From: Syngnathus acus
Taxonomy: Eukaryota; Chordata; Actinopteri; Syngnathiformes; Syngnathidae
Direction: 5' to 3'
Assembly: GCF_901709675.1 (NCBI RefSeq)
Contig: NC_051100.1
Location: forward strand, 1,428,001-1,492,000
DNA: 64,000 bases
Shown piece by piece: positions 1 through 10,552 of this stretch (positions are counted from its first letter, which is position 1; the number at the start of each line of letters is the position of its first letter). A program made the translations under genes and the position numbers. The notes under the pieces were generated by a model that was not told where the DNA came from, ran no database searches, and saw nothing but the letters and a program-made list of their open reading frames with translations.

Positions 1-361
1 CCTGTTCTGTTTGCGGGATTTGTATTTGTCACAAGTGTCAGCGCCTTGTTATCCAGCAGAGCGCAAGTTTGTCAAGGGAGGAACTACCGGTTCGACCCAC
101 TCACTGGGCCGACACGATGAGCCGCAGCATCGTCGGAATGGGCGGGGTCGAACATTCCGCGAGACTCGACGGGCATGTAGACGGCTGTTCTGACAGGGTG
201 GGTGGGGGGTGCGGCAGAAACTTTTTAATTAGCACTAATTACCTTTGCAGGAAAACGTCGAGGCTTGAAAGGATTTGTGTCAGTGAGTGGGAGATCAAAG
301 ATTGCGATGCTGCGCATTTTAATGGCAACACCGGGGGGGTAATAGGGAGCTGTTTGTGTTT

Positions 362-388
362 GGGAGGGAGGGAGGGAGGGAGGGAGGG
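362..388. repeat. GGGA microsatellite
   Basis: A short, perfect GGGA run of about seven copies. Confidence 0.9.
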
Positions 389-780
389 CGAGAGGCATGC
401 CGGGTGGTCGCCATCCTCTACTTGCGCTGTCGACCAATCACGCGCCATGTCCTGTTTGGTTATGACAACATCAACTCGTATGACGTATAATGCTGGTTAA
501 TGAATCACAGCATATCATAGACGCGACGCAAATTGTGCCCGGGAGAAGTATAGCCGTAATATTAGAGTGATCTAATTGCTTATTAAGCGACTGGCAATGC
601 CATGGCATCATTGTCACATCATCACTTTTTATGTCTAAGTCGTCTTCTTATAAGCCATACTGATACAAAAATTGTATTTTTCTTTCGTACCAGTAAGATG
701 ACATCATTCTTGTTATAATATGACATTTGCGTGCAGCATAACAGCTAGATGCTGCTTCACCATGTTTGCTTTGATCTCTT

Positions 781-1140
781 CATCCATCCATCCATCCATC
801 CATTTTCTGAACCGCTTAGTCCCCACGGGGGTCGCGGGCGTGCTGGAGCCTATCCCAGCCGTCATCGGGCAGTAGGCGGGCGACACCCTGAACCGGTTGC
901 CAGCCAATCGCAGGGCACACAGAGACAAACAACCATTTGCACTCGCACTCATACCTAGGGACAATTTGGAGTCTTCAATCGGCCTACCAAGCATGTTTTT
1001 TTTTTGGGATGTGGGAGGAAACCGGAGTGCCCGGAGAAAACCCACGCGGGCCCAGGGAGAACATGCAAACTCCACACAGGGAGGGCCGGAGGTGGAATCG
1101 AACCCGCACCCTCCTTACTGTGAGGCGGACGTGCTAGCCT
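781..1140 (-). mobile_element. tRNA-derived SINE, V-SINE/AFC-like
   Basis: Read on the minus strand, this is a near-complete SINE. The tRNA-like head contains GGTTCGATTCC (B box; plus-strand 1094-1104), preceded by an A-box-like TAGCACGTCCG. Then comes the widely shared body GTGTGGAGTTTGCATGTTCTC and GGTTTCCTCCCACATCCC, then GCTGGGATAGGCTCCAGC, and the 3' end is a GGAT tetranucleotide tail (plus-strand 781-804). This text is very common in teleost genomes. The family name is from memory; the orientation and tRNA origin are visible in the sequence. Confidence 0.85.
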
Positions 1141-3179
1141 TCATTCTTTTACAAAAAAAAACCCCTTTTTTTTCTTCTAATATAATATAATTTTTGGCAA
1201 ATGTGTAAATTGTTTTCCCGATTACAGTAGGGCTTTGATCCCTTCTTTATTGTTTTTATTGTTTTTGAGTGTTGTTTCCAGTATGACCAAAATTCTCCTC
1301 TTGTAAAAAGAAAATAGCAGAAAGCAATATTTTCTCTTTTAAAGCATGAGTTCAATCTTCGTTCAATTTTTTCCCCCTGGTTTTTTTGTCCATCTTCTCC
1401 TTCCTACACATCCCTCCTTTTTTTTCATGTGTATGTGTGTGTTTCTTCCGCCTCACATCACGCTGACAGGCATTTCATGGCGGTGGTTTTTAATGCGTGC
1501 CTGGACATCACTGTGGCAGGGTCATCCATCAGACTTCAAGACAGCATCGATCATTTGCCGTGAATGGAGCGCGCGGCTAGTGATTATTTGCTATTAGGTG
1601 GATGCTGAGGCATACAAATGGCTGGCAGTTGACAGTTGAACTCACTCAGATGTAATGCAGGACGCCCCCCTTCTCTCTTGCTCTCCCTCTCTGTCTGAGG
1701 GAAATTGTTGACAGGCGCTGGGGCTGAACACTGTAATGACGCATTGAGCGATCCTTCCGCACAGATAGCATTTTCTATTATCGGCTTCTTTTGCTAGCTT
1801 ATTAGACCAGAGCGTGAGCTGATTTCCGGTTGTGTTGCCCTTTAATTCCAGTCATCTTATTTTGAGTGAACGTAATACAGTATGCCTTGGCTGATTGAGC
1901 CGGCGTTGGAAGGCTGAGAGCTCGCTTATTTGTGCATCGAAGCCTTCGGTGAACTGACTCGCACTGAGAGAGAAAAGGCAACACGGAGAGAGGAAGGCGT
2001 TTGTCATGTGAATAGACAACTCGTCTTTAGATACAATCGTTGACGAGGCACACGGGCATGCTGGAGGTTAGGGAGGGCCCGCCGTATCTGCCGTGTATCG
2101 CACCGCCTATTGTGCGCGGCAAGTGGCAAACATTTAACAGAGCTCTCCACCATTGGCGGGAAAAGCCAAGCAAAGCTTCTGTTTAGTCCTGTCGGTCCCA
2201 CCTCCTTCTCCGCTGCGTCATCGTCGGAGCTTCCAGGGTCGACGCGGGGTCAAGCAAGGCTTATGAGGTTGAACCTGACAAGAATGTCTGTCAAGTTCTT
2301 ATCCCAGGGCCAGGCTTGATCCCGGGGTCGTTATTAAGACGGGGATTGGAGAAACCCGAGGCCAGGTGATGTTGACCTCAGTGCAGCGGCTCTGATTTGT
2401 TCTGGCCCTGGCTCTCACTCCGTGTGTGTGTGAGGTTTGACAGCATCCCATCTGATTCACTGCACTCCGGGCTCCTCCATCAACGCTAATGACATCGAGA
2501 GAGAATATTAACCTGGCACACTCAGCAGGGAGATCCACGGGGTAGCCTATCATTCAAACGGTGCAGGGTTCATATCAGTCAAACACACACGTATGTTGTT
2601 AGCAATTCAACGCTGTCTTCATACAGTGTTCAAACTGGATTACACGAGTGAAAACACATTTTCAAAATGGGATGTGGTTGTGGTGACTCATTTCTGCTAC
2701 AAAGTGACTGAGGGAGCCGTCGTGTATTTCATTTGAGGCCAGCTTTGTTAGCCAATGGGAATGTTTGATGGAACCAAACATGTTTTTGCATTTTATCTTT
2801 TATGAATTTGAAATTGAAATTCATGTTAAATCTGTTGAAAAATTCATTTTACAATATACATTTGTTGATATTACTCAGCCATCATGTAATACTTCAATGG
2901 CGTGAGGCAAGGAAGGGCCAAATTCCCCAACATCTTCGTCAACAAAGGACTTTTCAAGTTATGTTTTACAGATTTCTCCCTGCTTGAATCCACTCGGCAG
3001 GAGACATATTTTGTTTTTGTAAATGATGCAAGCTTGTGCAAAGTTCAATCCGACATGCCGCTTCCAATTGACAGCTGTGTCTTTATGCATTTTTGGCTAT
3101 CAGGAGCGCCGCGCAATAGTCAGAGCCGATTAAGAGTGAAGCCACATAAAGAGAATGGCTGCCGGCGACTTATGTACTC

Positions 3180-3230
3180 TTAATGATTTGCATTGCCATT
3201 AATAGTCATTTGCAGCTGCCTACAGTAAGA
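3180..3230. promoter_or_regulatory. Octamer plus E-box cluster
   Basis: ATTTGCAT (3186-3193, exact octamer in reverse), CCATTAATAG and CAGCTG (3213-3218) fall within 35 bp in repeat-free sequence. This may be an enhancer core. Confidence 0.28.
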
Positions 3231-6200
3231 AAGAGACGTGTAATCCCTTTGCCATGTGTAAATTGACACGCATTCACGAGGAGGGGTGATGTCCTGGATG
3301 TGTGATCTTTAAATGACTGCCACCTGAGGCCTGGCACTGCAATGGAGGAGGAGTGCCACACTGAGAAGTCTCCGCGTGAGAAAGTGCGAGCTGTGTGGCG
3401 GGAGGGAGATGGGTGTCTGATAATGCCGTGTCTAATTCGCTGTCGGGGATGCGTGCGTGCGTGCGTGCACGGAGAGGCGGAAAAGGCCGGCGGGGAGAGA
3501 CCTGACTGGATCCGTGTGGAGGTGGGAGCAGGGATGTTTTTTGGGAAGGTTTGAATTCATTAGCTTTGCAGATGTCATTTGGGTTTGTTAATCTGGAAAA
3601 AAAGTGTTTTTGATGCTCTATTTGGATTTCTATTTGTATCTTTGTTGTGGCGTTTAGAATGGGGATGTCGCCATCAGTCTTGGTTTATCCATGCAAAAAA
3701 AAATCTGCTTTTTTTCATGACTGGGGCCCAATGAATTGATTTATTTAAGTCAATCAAATAAATATGGAAAAATGGTCTTGATTATTTCAATCCGAAAATT
3801 CATGTATTGATATGAAATATAGAGGCATATTTGTCATGTAAATAGGAAAAAGTAGGGCCTGTAGGATTTCAGCTTTTTAAATGATGTACATTGGAGAGGC
3901 TCCAAGTAATTAAATAAAGCGCAGCGTAAAATAAAAATAGAGCAATAGAGCAAATGTGCCAACCCATCTAAATATTTCTTGACGAGTTGAGGCTGAATTG
4001 CTCTCCTCTCTGCCTTCCCACATTCAACTCTTTATTAAGTTTATTGAAGGCCGCCGCATTCCGCCTTGCCCAAGTCCACTCCCGTCTGACATTCATTTCG
4101 CTACCTCATCCTGGCAGGCAATCTGAAGTGCGCTCTGAATAGTCCATTATGCACATATGAAGGCCATGGTGGTGCCGCTATTGGTCAATTCATCAAATGT
4201 TTATCTGTTGCCCTCTGAACGGGACCTCGGTTTTTACTGTCGGTCTTCAGCGGCCGCCTTTCCGTTGGAGCTAAAGTTTCAAAGCATTTCTGTACCAGCT
4301 CTGATTTTTAGCGCTGTTTTTGAAAATGATTGTGAAATCTCCCCTTGAATTTGAATGGCTTGGTTTTGAAAAGCTGCAAAGAAGGTTTACATCATTCATA
4401 TGGTACAGTTAATAACGGTTAAACTAACATTAGCATACAGCAAACTAGAGACTTTGGAGTATAAAACCGTCGGGGCCCAGAGTCAAGGCACTGTCTCTTT
4501 TGGTACTTTTCACATAGAATAGTGATTTTGGTAAATGACAGCTTGAATGGCCACTGTGAAAGCAAACATGTTCTACAGCTTTTTGTAGCCCTCTCCAAAA
4601 AGGTCACATATGATTCCTTTTGGCAGCAGGCATGAGAAAAAAGTCAGGTTCAAGCATGTAAACGAGCCAAAGGTGCCTCCCGCCATTTCTTCCGCCGCCG
4701 CCGCCGCGCCTGAGGATATATGACATGACGCCTCACGGAGTGCAACATTGGCAGCCGTGACTGACATTTCAGCCAATAACAGTAGAGGGTTTTCTTCGCT
4801 CGCTTGTCAACAACGGTTTATCAATCACTATGTCTGCGTTAGTATCCGTCCGATCGATCGGCCGCTCGATGGCTGCACTGTCCTTGTCTACTTTATCATC
4901 ATCATCTTCTTCCTGACGCTGCGCTGACACTTGGTTCCGGATGAATATTTCTATTGTTGTTGTCGCCGCGACTTCAGTGAAGGATTATGCGCACGGTGCA
5001 CATGTGATGTATGAGGCCGAGTTACACGTGCAAAGTGGTGGTCGTTAGCGTAACGGATTAGCTGTGATAGTCAGGCGGATGATAATTACCTTAACAAGAG
5101 AATGATTCATGACCTCGTCTCAGTAAAGGCAAAAAGCAAGAACAGCACCCTGAACTATATATATCATAAATCCAATTACTTAGCATATTTAATAAATGCT
5201 ATCATTATTATTACTCGGGCTCTTCATTAATTAGCCACCAATCTAATGAGATCCAATACAAAAGCTGTATCAAAATATAAAATAGTTAGTTTACAAGAGG
5301 TGGTACTTTTTTTTTTTTTTTGTCTCACTTGCGACCCCCGAGAACCATAAATTTACATCCATTTAGCCATATGAGTAGCCTGGACATATTTTCTTGGAGC
5401 ATTTAAGTCTTGTAAGATTTGGAGGGGCCTCAAGACAATTCCACTCATTCATTTTATTAACAGCAAGAAAAGCTAATTTGACTGCATCGCTTGAACTTTG
5501 CACTGTTACCAAGCTGCGCATTACAACTAGTAAGGTGGCAAAATATAATGAAAGCACCATTGGGAAATGCACAGAGAAAGCTGGCAAGTGTTCTCCTGCT
5601 TCAATCTCTGCGCTGTAGTTAACGCTGGATGGGACCCAGTGGCTGCTCGCTCCCCTGGCAGTGAATTTAACTGATTAAATCAGCCAGTGCACGCAGCGGC
5701 GGTGACATGAAAACAACAATTAATAAGGCTCCCTCCTGTGTCCTGCGGCTCCCTTTAACCAAGCAGCTAATAACATAACCCACAGGACTGCAGCAGCCTC
5801 ACACAAACATACACACATACTCATTTACAGGTGGCAAAAGTGAGGGAGCGCCAAACAAAATCATGTTTATCCAATGCGGTGCCAAACTACACATTAACAC
5901 CAATTACACTTGCAGATTAATTGCATGTTTTTGAGAACTGTATGTCAAGTCGTATACAGTACCTGCACTGTGTTGTGAAATTCAACCGGGATATTCCACT
6001 TCTGCTGTGAAAAACTGCACTAAACTGACTAAAGGAAGGTAGAAAAAGGTGTAATACAATTTGAGTGTGTTCAATTATATTTGGAGAGATTCCATTTTAG
6101 CTTGCTCTTTGGATGTGTTCATTTGTTCGCTAACTTCTAGCAGCTAGTCACTTTCACTGCTAGTTCTTTAGCTTAATTACGGTGGTTTCAAAACATTTTT

Positions 6201-8184
6201 TTTTAATTGTTTGGGAGAGAATGTGCAATATCGACTGCCTTATTTCCCCAAATGAGTGTTTGCCTTGAGATAAGAGTGATTTGACTAATGATTTTTTTTT
6301 TGCCTTGACTTGCAACATTAGAGTGATCAACTCTTCCAAAAGGTCAACCTTTTTATTGCCCCTGCCAGTTGAAGGTTACTATGAAAATAAACATAAAAAT
6401 AAGAAAATGACATGTATTTCAAACAAGCACTTAGACTTTAGTCCGCTTGATTATTGCTAATGCTTACACAAAATGAATCATAAATGATTGATGTGAACTG
6501 TGACTGTATATCATTACTGCATTTTTTTTTTTTATAAAGTACATCATAGTGTTTTTTTTCCCCCTCATAAAACTCAATTTACCCTTTTTATATGTGATGA
6601 GTTTTTTCTTCCCATACTAATCGCAAGGTGCTGCATGATTGAGATTGTGACCAGTCTTTGGTTCACAGTATTGCTGAGCAGCACCATTTAGCATGAAAAG
6701 AAAAGCACATCCATCTTACTCGTGTGTTAGTCAGAAGCGATAAGAGCTTGTCAGCCAACAGCAATCGCAGCTATAGGTGCTGTCTGTCAGTCGCCGCTGT
6801 GTGTTTTTAAGTGTGTATCTGTTTGTGTACAGACGCCGTTTGAAACGAGGCTTCAGTCCGCCTCGCTCGTTCGCAGTCAGCAGCGACTTGCTGATTTGTT
6901 CATTTCCGTGTAAGATGTTTGGAATTTTTCCTTTGCTTTGTAGTTCAGTGTTGCAGCCAATTTGTGTGCTGGGTGTGTGAGGTGAAGTCTGTCCAAAATA
7001 GAAAGGAGGGCAGTGGATAAAAATATTCAAAGCGACATGCCGACACAATGTGAGTGTTCATTTTGTGTTTTACTTCTTGAAATGTGAAAATGGACAAATG
7101 ATGGTATCTCTTCAATCATCTTTGACATTTGACACATGAGTGAAGTCATTTTAATAAGTCAACATTTTCACCGTCCCAAATGAACACCACAGCCTATATT
7201 TTGGAATCCTCACTTTGCTAATAATGTGTTGCTTTCTTTTCTGATGAAAGTAACACATGGTGCGCCGCTTCCTGCCTTCCATTTGCAGATTGTCTCGATA
7301 AAGTTCCCCTATTGAATCAAGTCGGATTTTGTTCGCGCTGCATCTGTTTAGACGTCACTGCGCCTTTGGGTAAGCTACGCCACGCTGTCAGAGAAGGCTT
7401 TTCCCGAAGCGGGAGCTTGGTTGACTGCAGTTATTGATGTACTTGATGAATAAAAGTGCCATTAGGAATGCTCTTTAGATGGCAAAATCTATTGAGAGGT
7501 TGCATGCCTGCGTTTGATTTAAATGCCAATAAAGTCACCTAGGACACATCCACATAGCGTTGAAGGATTGGACAGCACACACCGCCATTGTGCTCTTTTT
7601 ACAGCTTGAACTTTGCACGGTCCTAATATTACTCCTGACACCACCCTTCATCATTTTTATGATAAGGCTTGTGTGAATGTGTTAGCGGGTGAGGGTGGGG
7701 GGTTGCCCCGGTCAGAGGAAAAGGTGCGCTGTCTCTTTAAGGTTTTTAAGCCTCTGAAAAGTTTGCCTTCCGTTCGGCGTGCGATGGAGAGCGTGTTCTG
7801 CTTCCTGTGTGAAAATGATGGATGACAAGTTAAATTTGTGTCTGGGGAGTGAAGGTGAACTGTGACAGAGTGATTTGTCTTGGGAATGGAGGGTTGGGGT
7901 CAGGCGAAACTGGGCGCCTCAAGGCACAAGACATTGACAAATTCATCCTGCCCGCCGCATTTCTGAAGCCTTTTGTTTTGAATCCTGGCTACTCACAAGT
8001 GACCCCCATCCCTCATCCTGCCAGCCTCTGAAGGATGCCTCGCCATGCCAGGGGGAGCTCAGCGCCACTAATTCTTGTCATTCACCCCCCTCTGCACTGA
8101 CAGGCCTGGACATAAACTCTTTCAGCATGTGAAATATTTATCTCCGACCATAACCCGTCTTTTCCTCTGGCCTTATCGTTGCAG

Positions 8185-8311
8185 GTCCCTGGCAGGCCTC
8201 AAAACGTTCACTGAGCTGGAAGAGCTGGTCGTGGACAACAATCTGCTCGGGAATGACCTCCGGTTGCCCAGGTTACCTAACCTGCACACCTTGACGCTTA
8301 ATAAGAACAAA
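8185..8311 (+). CDS. lrmda: lrmda coding exon (first and second visible leucine-rich repeats)
   Basis: This internal exon of 127 nt begins with the third base of a split arginine codon and ends in phase 0. It encodes SLAGLKTF followed by two leucine-rich repeats, [12 protein letters not shown] and [10 protein letters not shown]. Both match the N-terminal LRRs of vertebrate LRMDA as I remember that protein (human equivalents LEELILDNNQLG and [10 protein letters not shown]). LRMDA is a small LRR protein needed for melanocyte differentiation; human loss-of-function causes oculocutaneous albinism type 7, and recent work ties it to Commander/Retriever endosomal recycling. The acceptor is a good pyrimidine tract ending GTTGCAG at 8184. 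The exon end is set by protein alignment and by the U12-type donor ATATCCTTT starting at 8312; reading on reaches an in-frame TGA at 8321. The open frame extending upstream to 8075 is intronic, so the ATG there is not the start. The exon coding the N-terminus was not found. Confidence 0.93.
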
Positions 8312-10412
8312 ATATCCTTTTGAGTAATTACTCGCTACCTTAATACCGCTGTAAAAAGAAATACAGGCGTCATCGTCGGCTCTCGGTTTTGTTGTCTTGA
8401 GGAAACACTTAATGGCTTTGCGGGGCGCCTGAGTGTGGAGGAGCTCCACGGAGGTGGTGTTTCTGAGCCACAGGGACCTCTAGTGGAGTCAGATTTCAAG
8501 TCAACAACAACTATCATAGAGAATAGGGTCAAAACGAGTCATGAAATAATCATTTGTTCATGATACGCACGTTTGTTTTTATAGCGGAAACACTTTGAAA
8601 TGTATTCTACTTCAAATGAATGATTTGTGATTTTAGTTTTAGTACACTTTAGATTCACCAAGCACTGCTGCTTCAAATTTCCGTGATGTGTGATTTTTTA
8701 TTTTTTTATTTTTTGGGGGTGAATCAATTAATATGTAGAATGTTTAACACATTTAGTTGATGATCACTGTGTCTCAGAAACCATTGGCACCATGAAGTGC
8801 TCTAAAGCAGACTCTTTTTTTCTTTTTTCTTTTCAGTGAGCGCTAGACATGTAACCAGTTTGAACAGGAATTTCAAAATGAATTTTACCCTTCATCCCCA
8901 AATTTTAGCTGACTGACTTGGCTTCTCCAAGAGGGTAAAAAAAAAAAGAATGAAGTCTAACATTCAAACAATAAAACTAGTTTTCTTTTCTCAAATGCAA
9001 GTAAATAACTATAATTTCATCCAGAAATAATAATATGCTTTTCTATGTTTTTAGTATCATTTAAAGTTTAAATCTGGAAAGTGTTATATTTAGAATTAAA
9101 ATATCCCTCTTAACCAATACCAACACATTAAAGCTGATTTATGCTTTTCATATAGAGCCACTGTAACATAAACATCACTAATACATTTGGGAAGTATTTT
9201 AGCTATCACAGCATTTACATTTATCCACATGTGCACGTACACAACTCAAAAATCGGGTGGCAAACAACACGATAATTCAAGATAATTATACTGTAACGTC
9301 TGCAGGGAATGCGATGGGGGAGGATGGGGGCAACACGTCAAAAGCCACCCCAAATTGTACGCCGGTGCTGCTACTTAAATACATTACTGCCTTCTTAGTC
9401 ATCTCGAATCCATTCTGTGTGGTCTTACATGTATGAGAATTCATTTTGGTTGTTGCTGTTTATAATTCATCTGACGCGCAAACTTGAAGCAACTTATTTA
9501 GTTTTGACATTCTACGTAACACACAACGATTAATTTTGTCAGTTTTGTGACACGAGTCGTTTATATTTTTAATCTCTCGACAGCGGTGTAGTGTAGTTCT
9601 TTGGGATGTGAACCCATTCATCCATTTTATACACTGCTTGCATTTAAAAAAAAAATAAAATAATAATAATAATTTTCTATTTTTTGCTTGAAGGTTGCGT
9701 TGCAAATGTACTCTGAGGAGTTAACATGGTAAAACGTGTTAACGAACGGGTTGGCCAAGGTGTCCTCTTTTCGCTCGCTTTCCTCAGACCCCACCGGAGG
9801 CTCGCCCTCTCACATACATTAACACACGTGCACACACTTCTAGAGTCAACATGAAAATATGTGGCGTCTGGGACTGTGCACCGACTTGGCTTGTGAAGTG
9901 GCGGGCACATGCTAATAGGCCAATTATGTACATCCTGTCGTGGCGCGCTGCCATTTTATAGCTCGAGCGCGCCATTAGCGGCGTTGTATTTTGACACTTT
10001 CGGGGCTCAATTTTCCAAGTGAATGTATTAGTGATGAATGTGCCTGCTTTAGGGGCTGTTTGTTTTTTTTTCTTCTCCACAATTGGCAAAAAGTTCTCCA
10101 CGGTGCAGCTCTGGGAAGCACGGAGCGTTTGAACCGCAGGGCATCCATCATGTTGTCACTATTCTGCAGCCGGCCACCTAGGAAATGAAAGAGATGACGA
10201 GAAAAGCAGCCAAATTGTGTCACTGCTATACGCCAAAGCCTGCACCTTAAATTGGCCCTGCGTCGCACAAAGCTGGTGACTAGCTCCTTTGAGCGCCTCC
10301 GTACGTGTGACAGTGATGTGTTCATGGGCCGACGGGGCTGGGAACAGCGCTGTGGGTAGTAAATGCTAATGTAATTAACAGCGCTAGGTCCTTGACATCC
10401 GCCCTTTGACAC
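8312..10412 (+). other. lrmda: U12-type AT-AC intron of lrmda (2,101 bp)
   Basis: The intron begins ATATCCTTTT at 8312 and ends in AC at 10412, with GGTCCTTGAC at 10387-10396 as branch site (candidate branch A at 10395, 17 nt from the intron end). This matches the AT-AC U12 donor consensus ATATCCTTT and the branch consensus TCCTTRAC. The nearest usable GT (8324) would retain an in-frame TGA at 8321-8323, and any acceptor upstream of 10407 would retain the TGA at 10407-10409. Splicing at AT/AC restores the conserved junction NKNK|LTDIE (human NKNR-ITDLE). The intron body is AT-rich and I see no gene or named repeat in it. Confidence 0.88.
10387..10396 (+). promoter_or_regulatory. Probable U12 branch-point sequence
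   Basis: GGTCCTTGAC matches the minor-spliceosome branch element (TCCTTRAC core). It lies 17 nt upstream of the AC acceptor; U12 introns usually have a spacing of about 10-20 nt. A second similar string, CCCTTTGAC at 10402-10410, is too close to the acceptor to be the branch site. Confidence 0.8.
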
Positions 10413-10552
10413 CTGACTGATATTGAGGCCCTGCTGGAGCACTTGGCTGACGTGACCCCGTCGCTGGAGTACCTCAGCTTGCTGGGCAATGAGGCCTGCC
10501 CCAACCAGCTGGTCAGCCTGGATAAAGATGAGGATGACTATCAGAGATACAG
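10413..10552 (+). CDS. lrmda: lrmda coding exon (third LRR)
   Basis: This exon of 140 nt starts in phase 0 and ends after two bases of an arginine codon. It encodes [20 protein letters not shown], then [11 protein letters not shown] and a [10 protein letters not shown] stretch. It contributes the end of the second LRR, the third LRR, and the acidic/YxxYR lead-in to the capping motif. It is close to human LRMDA throughout ([26 protein letters not shown]). The start at 10413 is forced: the frame has a TGA at 10407-10409, and there is no AG between it and the conserved residues, only the AC at 10411-10412. The donor AG|GTCACT at 10553 is weak (C at +3, no G at +5), but it gives the exact arginine codon when joined to the G at 13497. 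Confidence 0.93.

Larger units (their letters stand above)
1..8184 (+). other. lrmda: Upstream lrmda intron (3' part)
   Basis: This is non-coding sequence upstream of the first visible exon. Since that exon starts inside a codon, this must be intron, at least at its 3' end. It holds a GGGA microsatellite (362-388), a minus-strand SINE (781-1140), a GCGT run near 3447-3466, the motif cluster near 3186-3218, poly-T at about 5308-5323 and a 13-bp palindrome at 5671-5683. I recognise no coding exon; open frames of up to 143 codons here have no recognisable protein content. Confidence 0.75.

Noticed and set aside
1094-1104. A tRNA-like B box
   Set aside because: It belongs to the tRNA-derived head of the SINE at 781-1140; there is no cloverleaf-forming gene around it.
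8075-8323. An 82-codon open frame from ATG 8075 that contains the first LRR exon
   Set aside because: The part before 8185 is intron (pyrimidine tract and CAG acceptor at 8184) and has no similarity to LRMDA; the end 8312-8323 is the U12 donor region. Only 8185-8311 is coding.
8324-8329. A conventional GTAATT donor after the first visible exon
   Set aside because: Using it would keep an in-frame TGA at 8321-8323 and would not restore the conserved NKN-x-x-T-D junction.
9975-10442. A 155-codon minus-strand open frame overlapping the third-LRR exon
   Set aside because: It overlaps the U12 acceptor and the coding exon in antisense; its translation has no family features.
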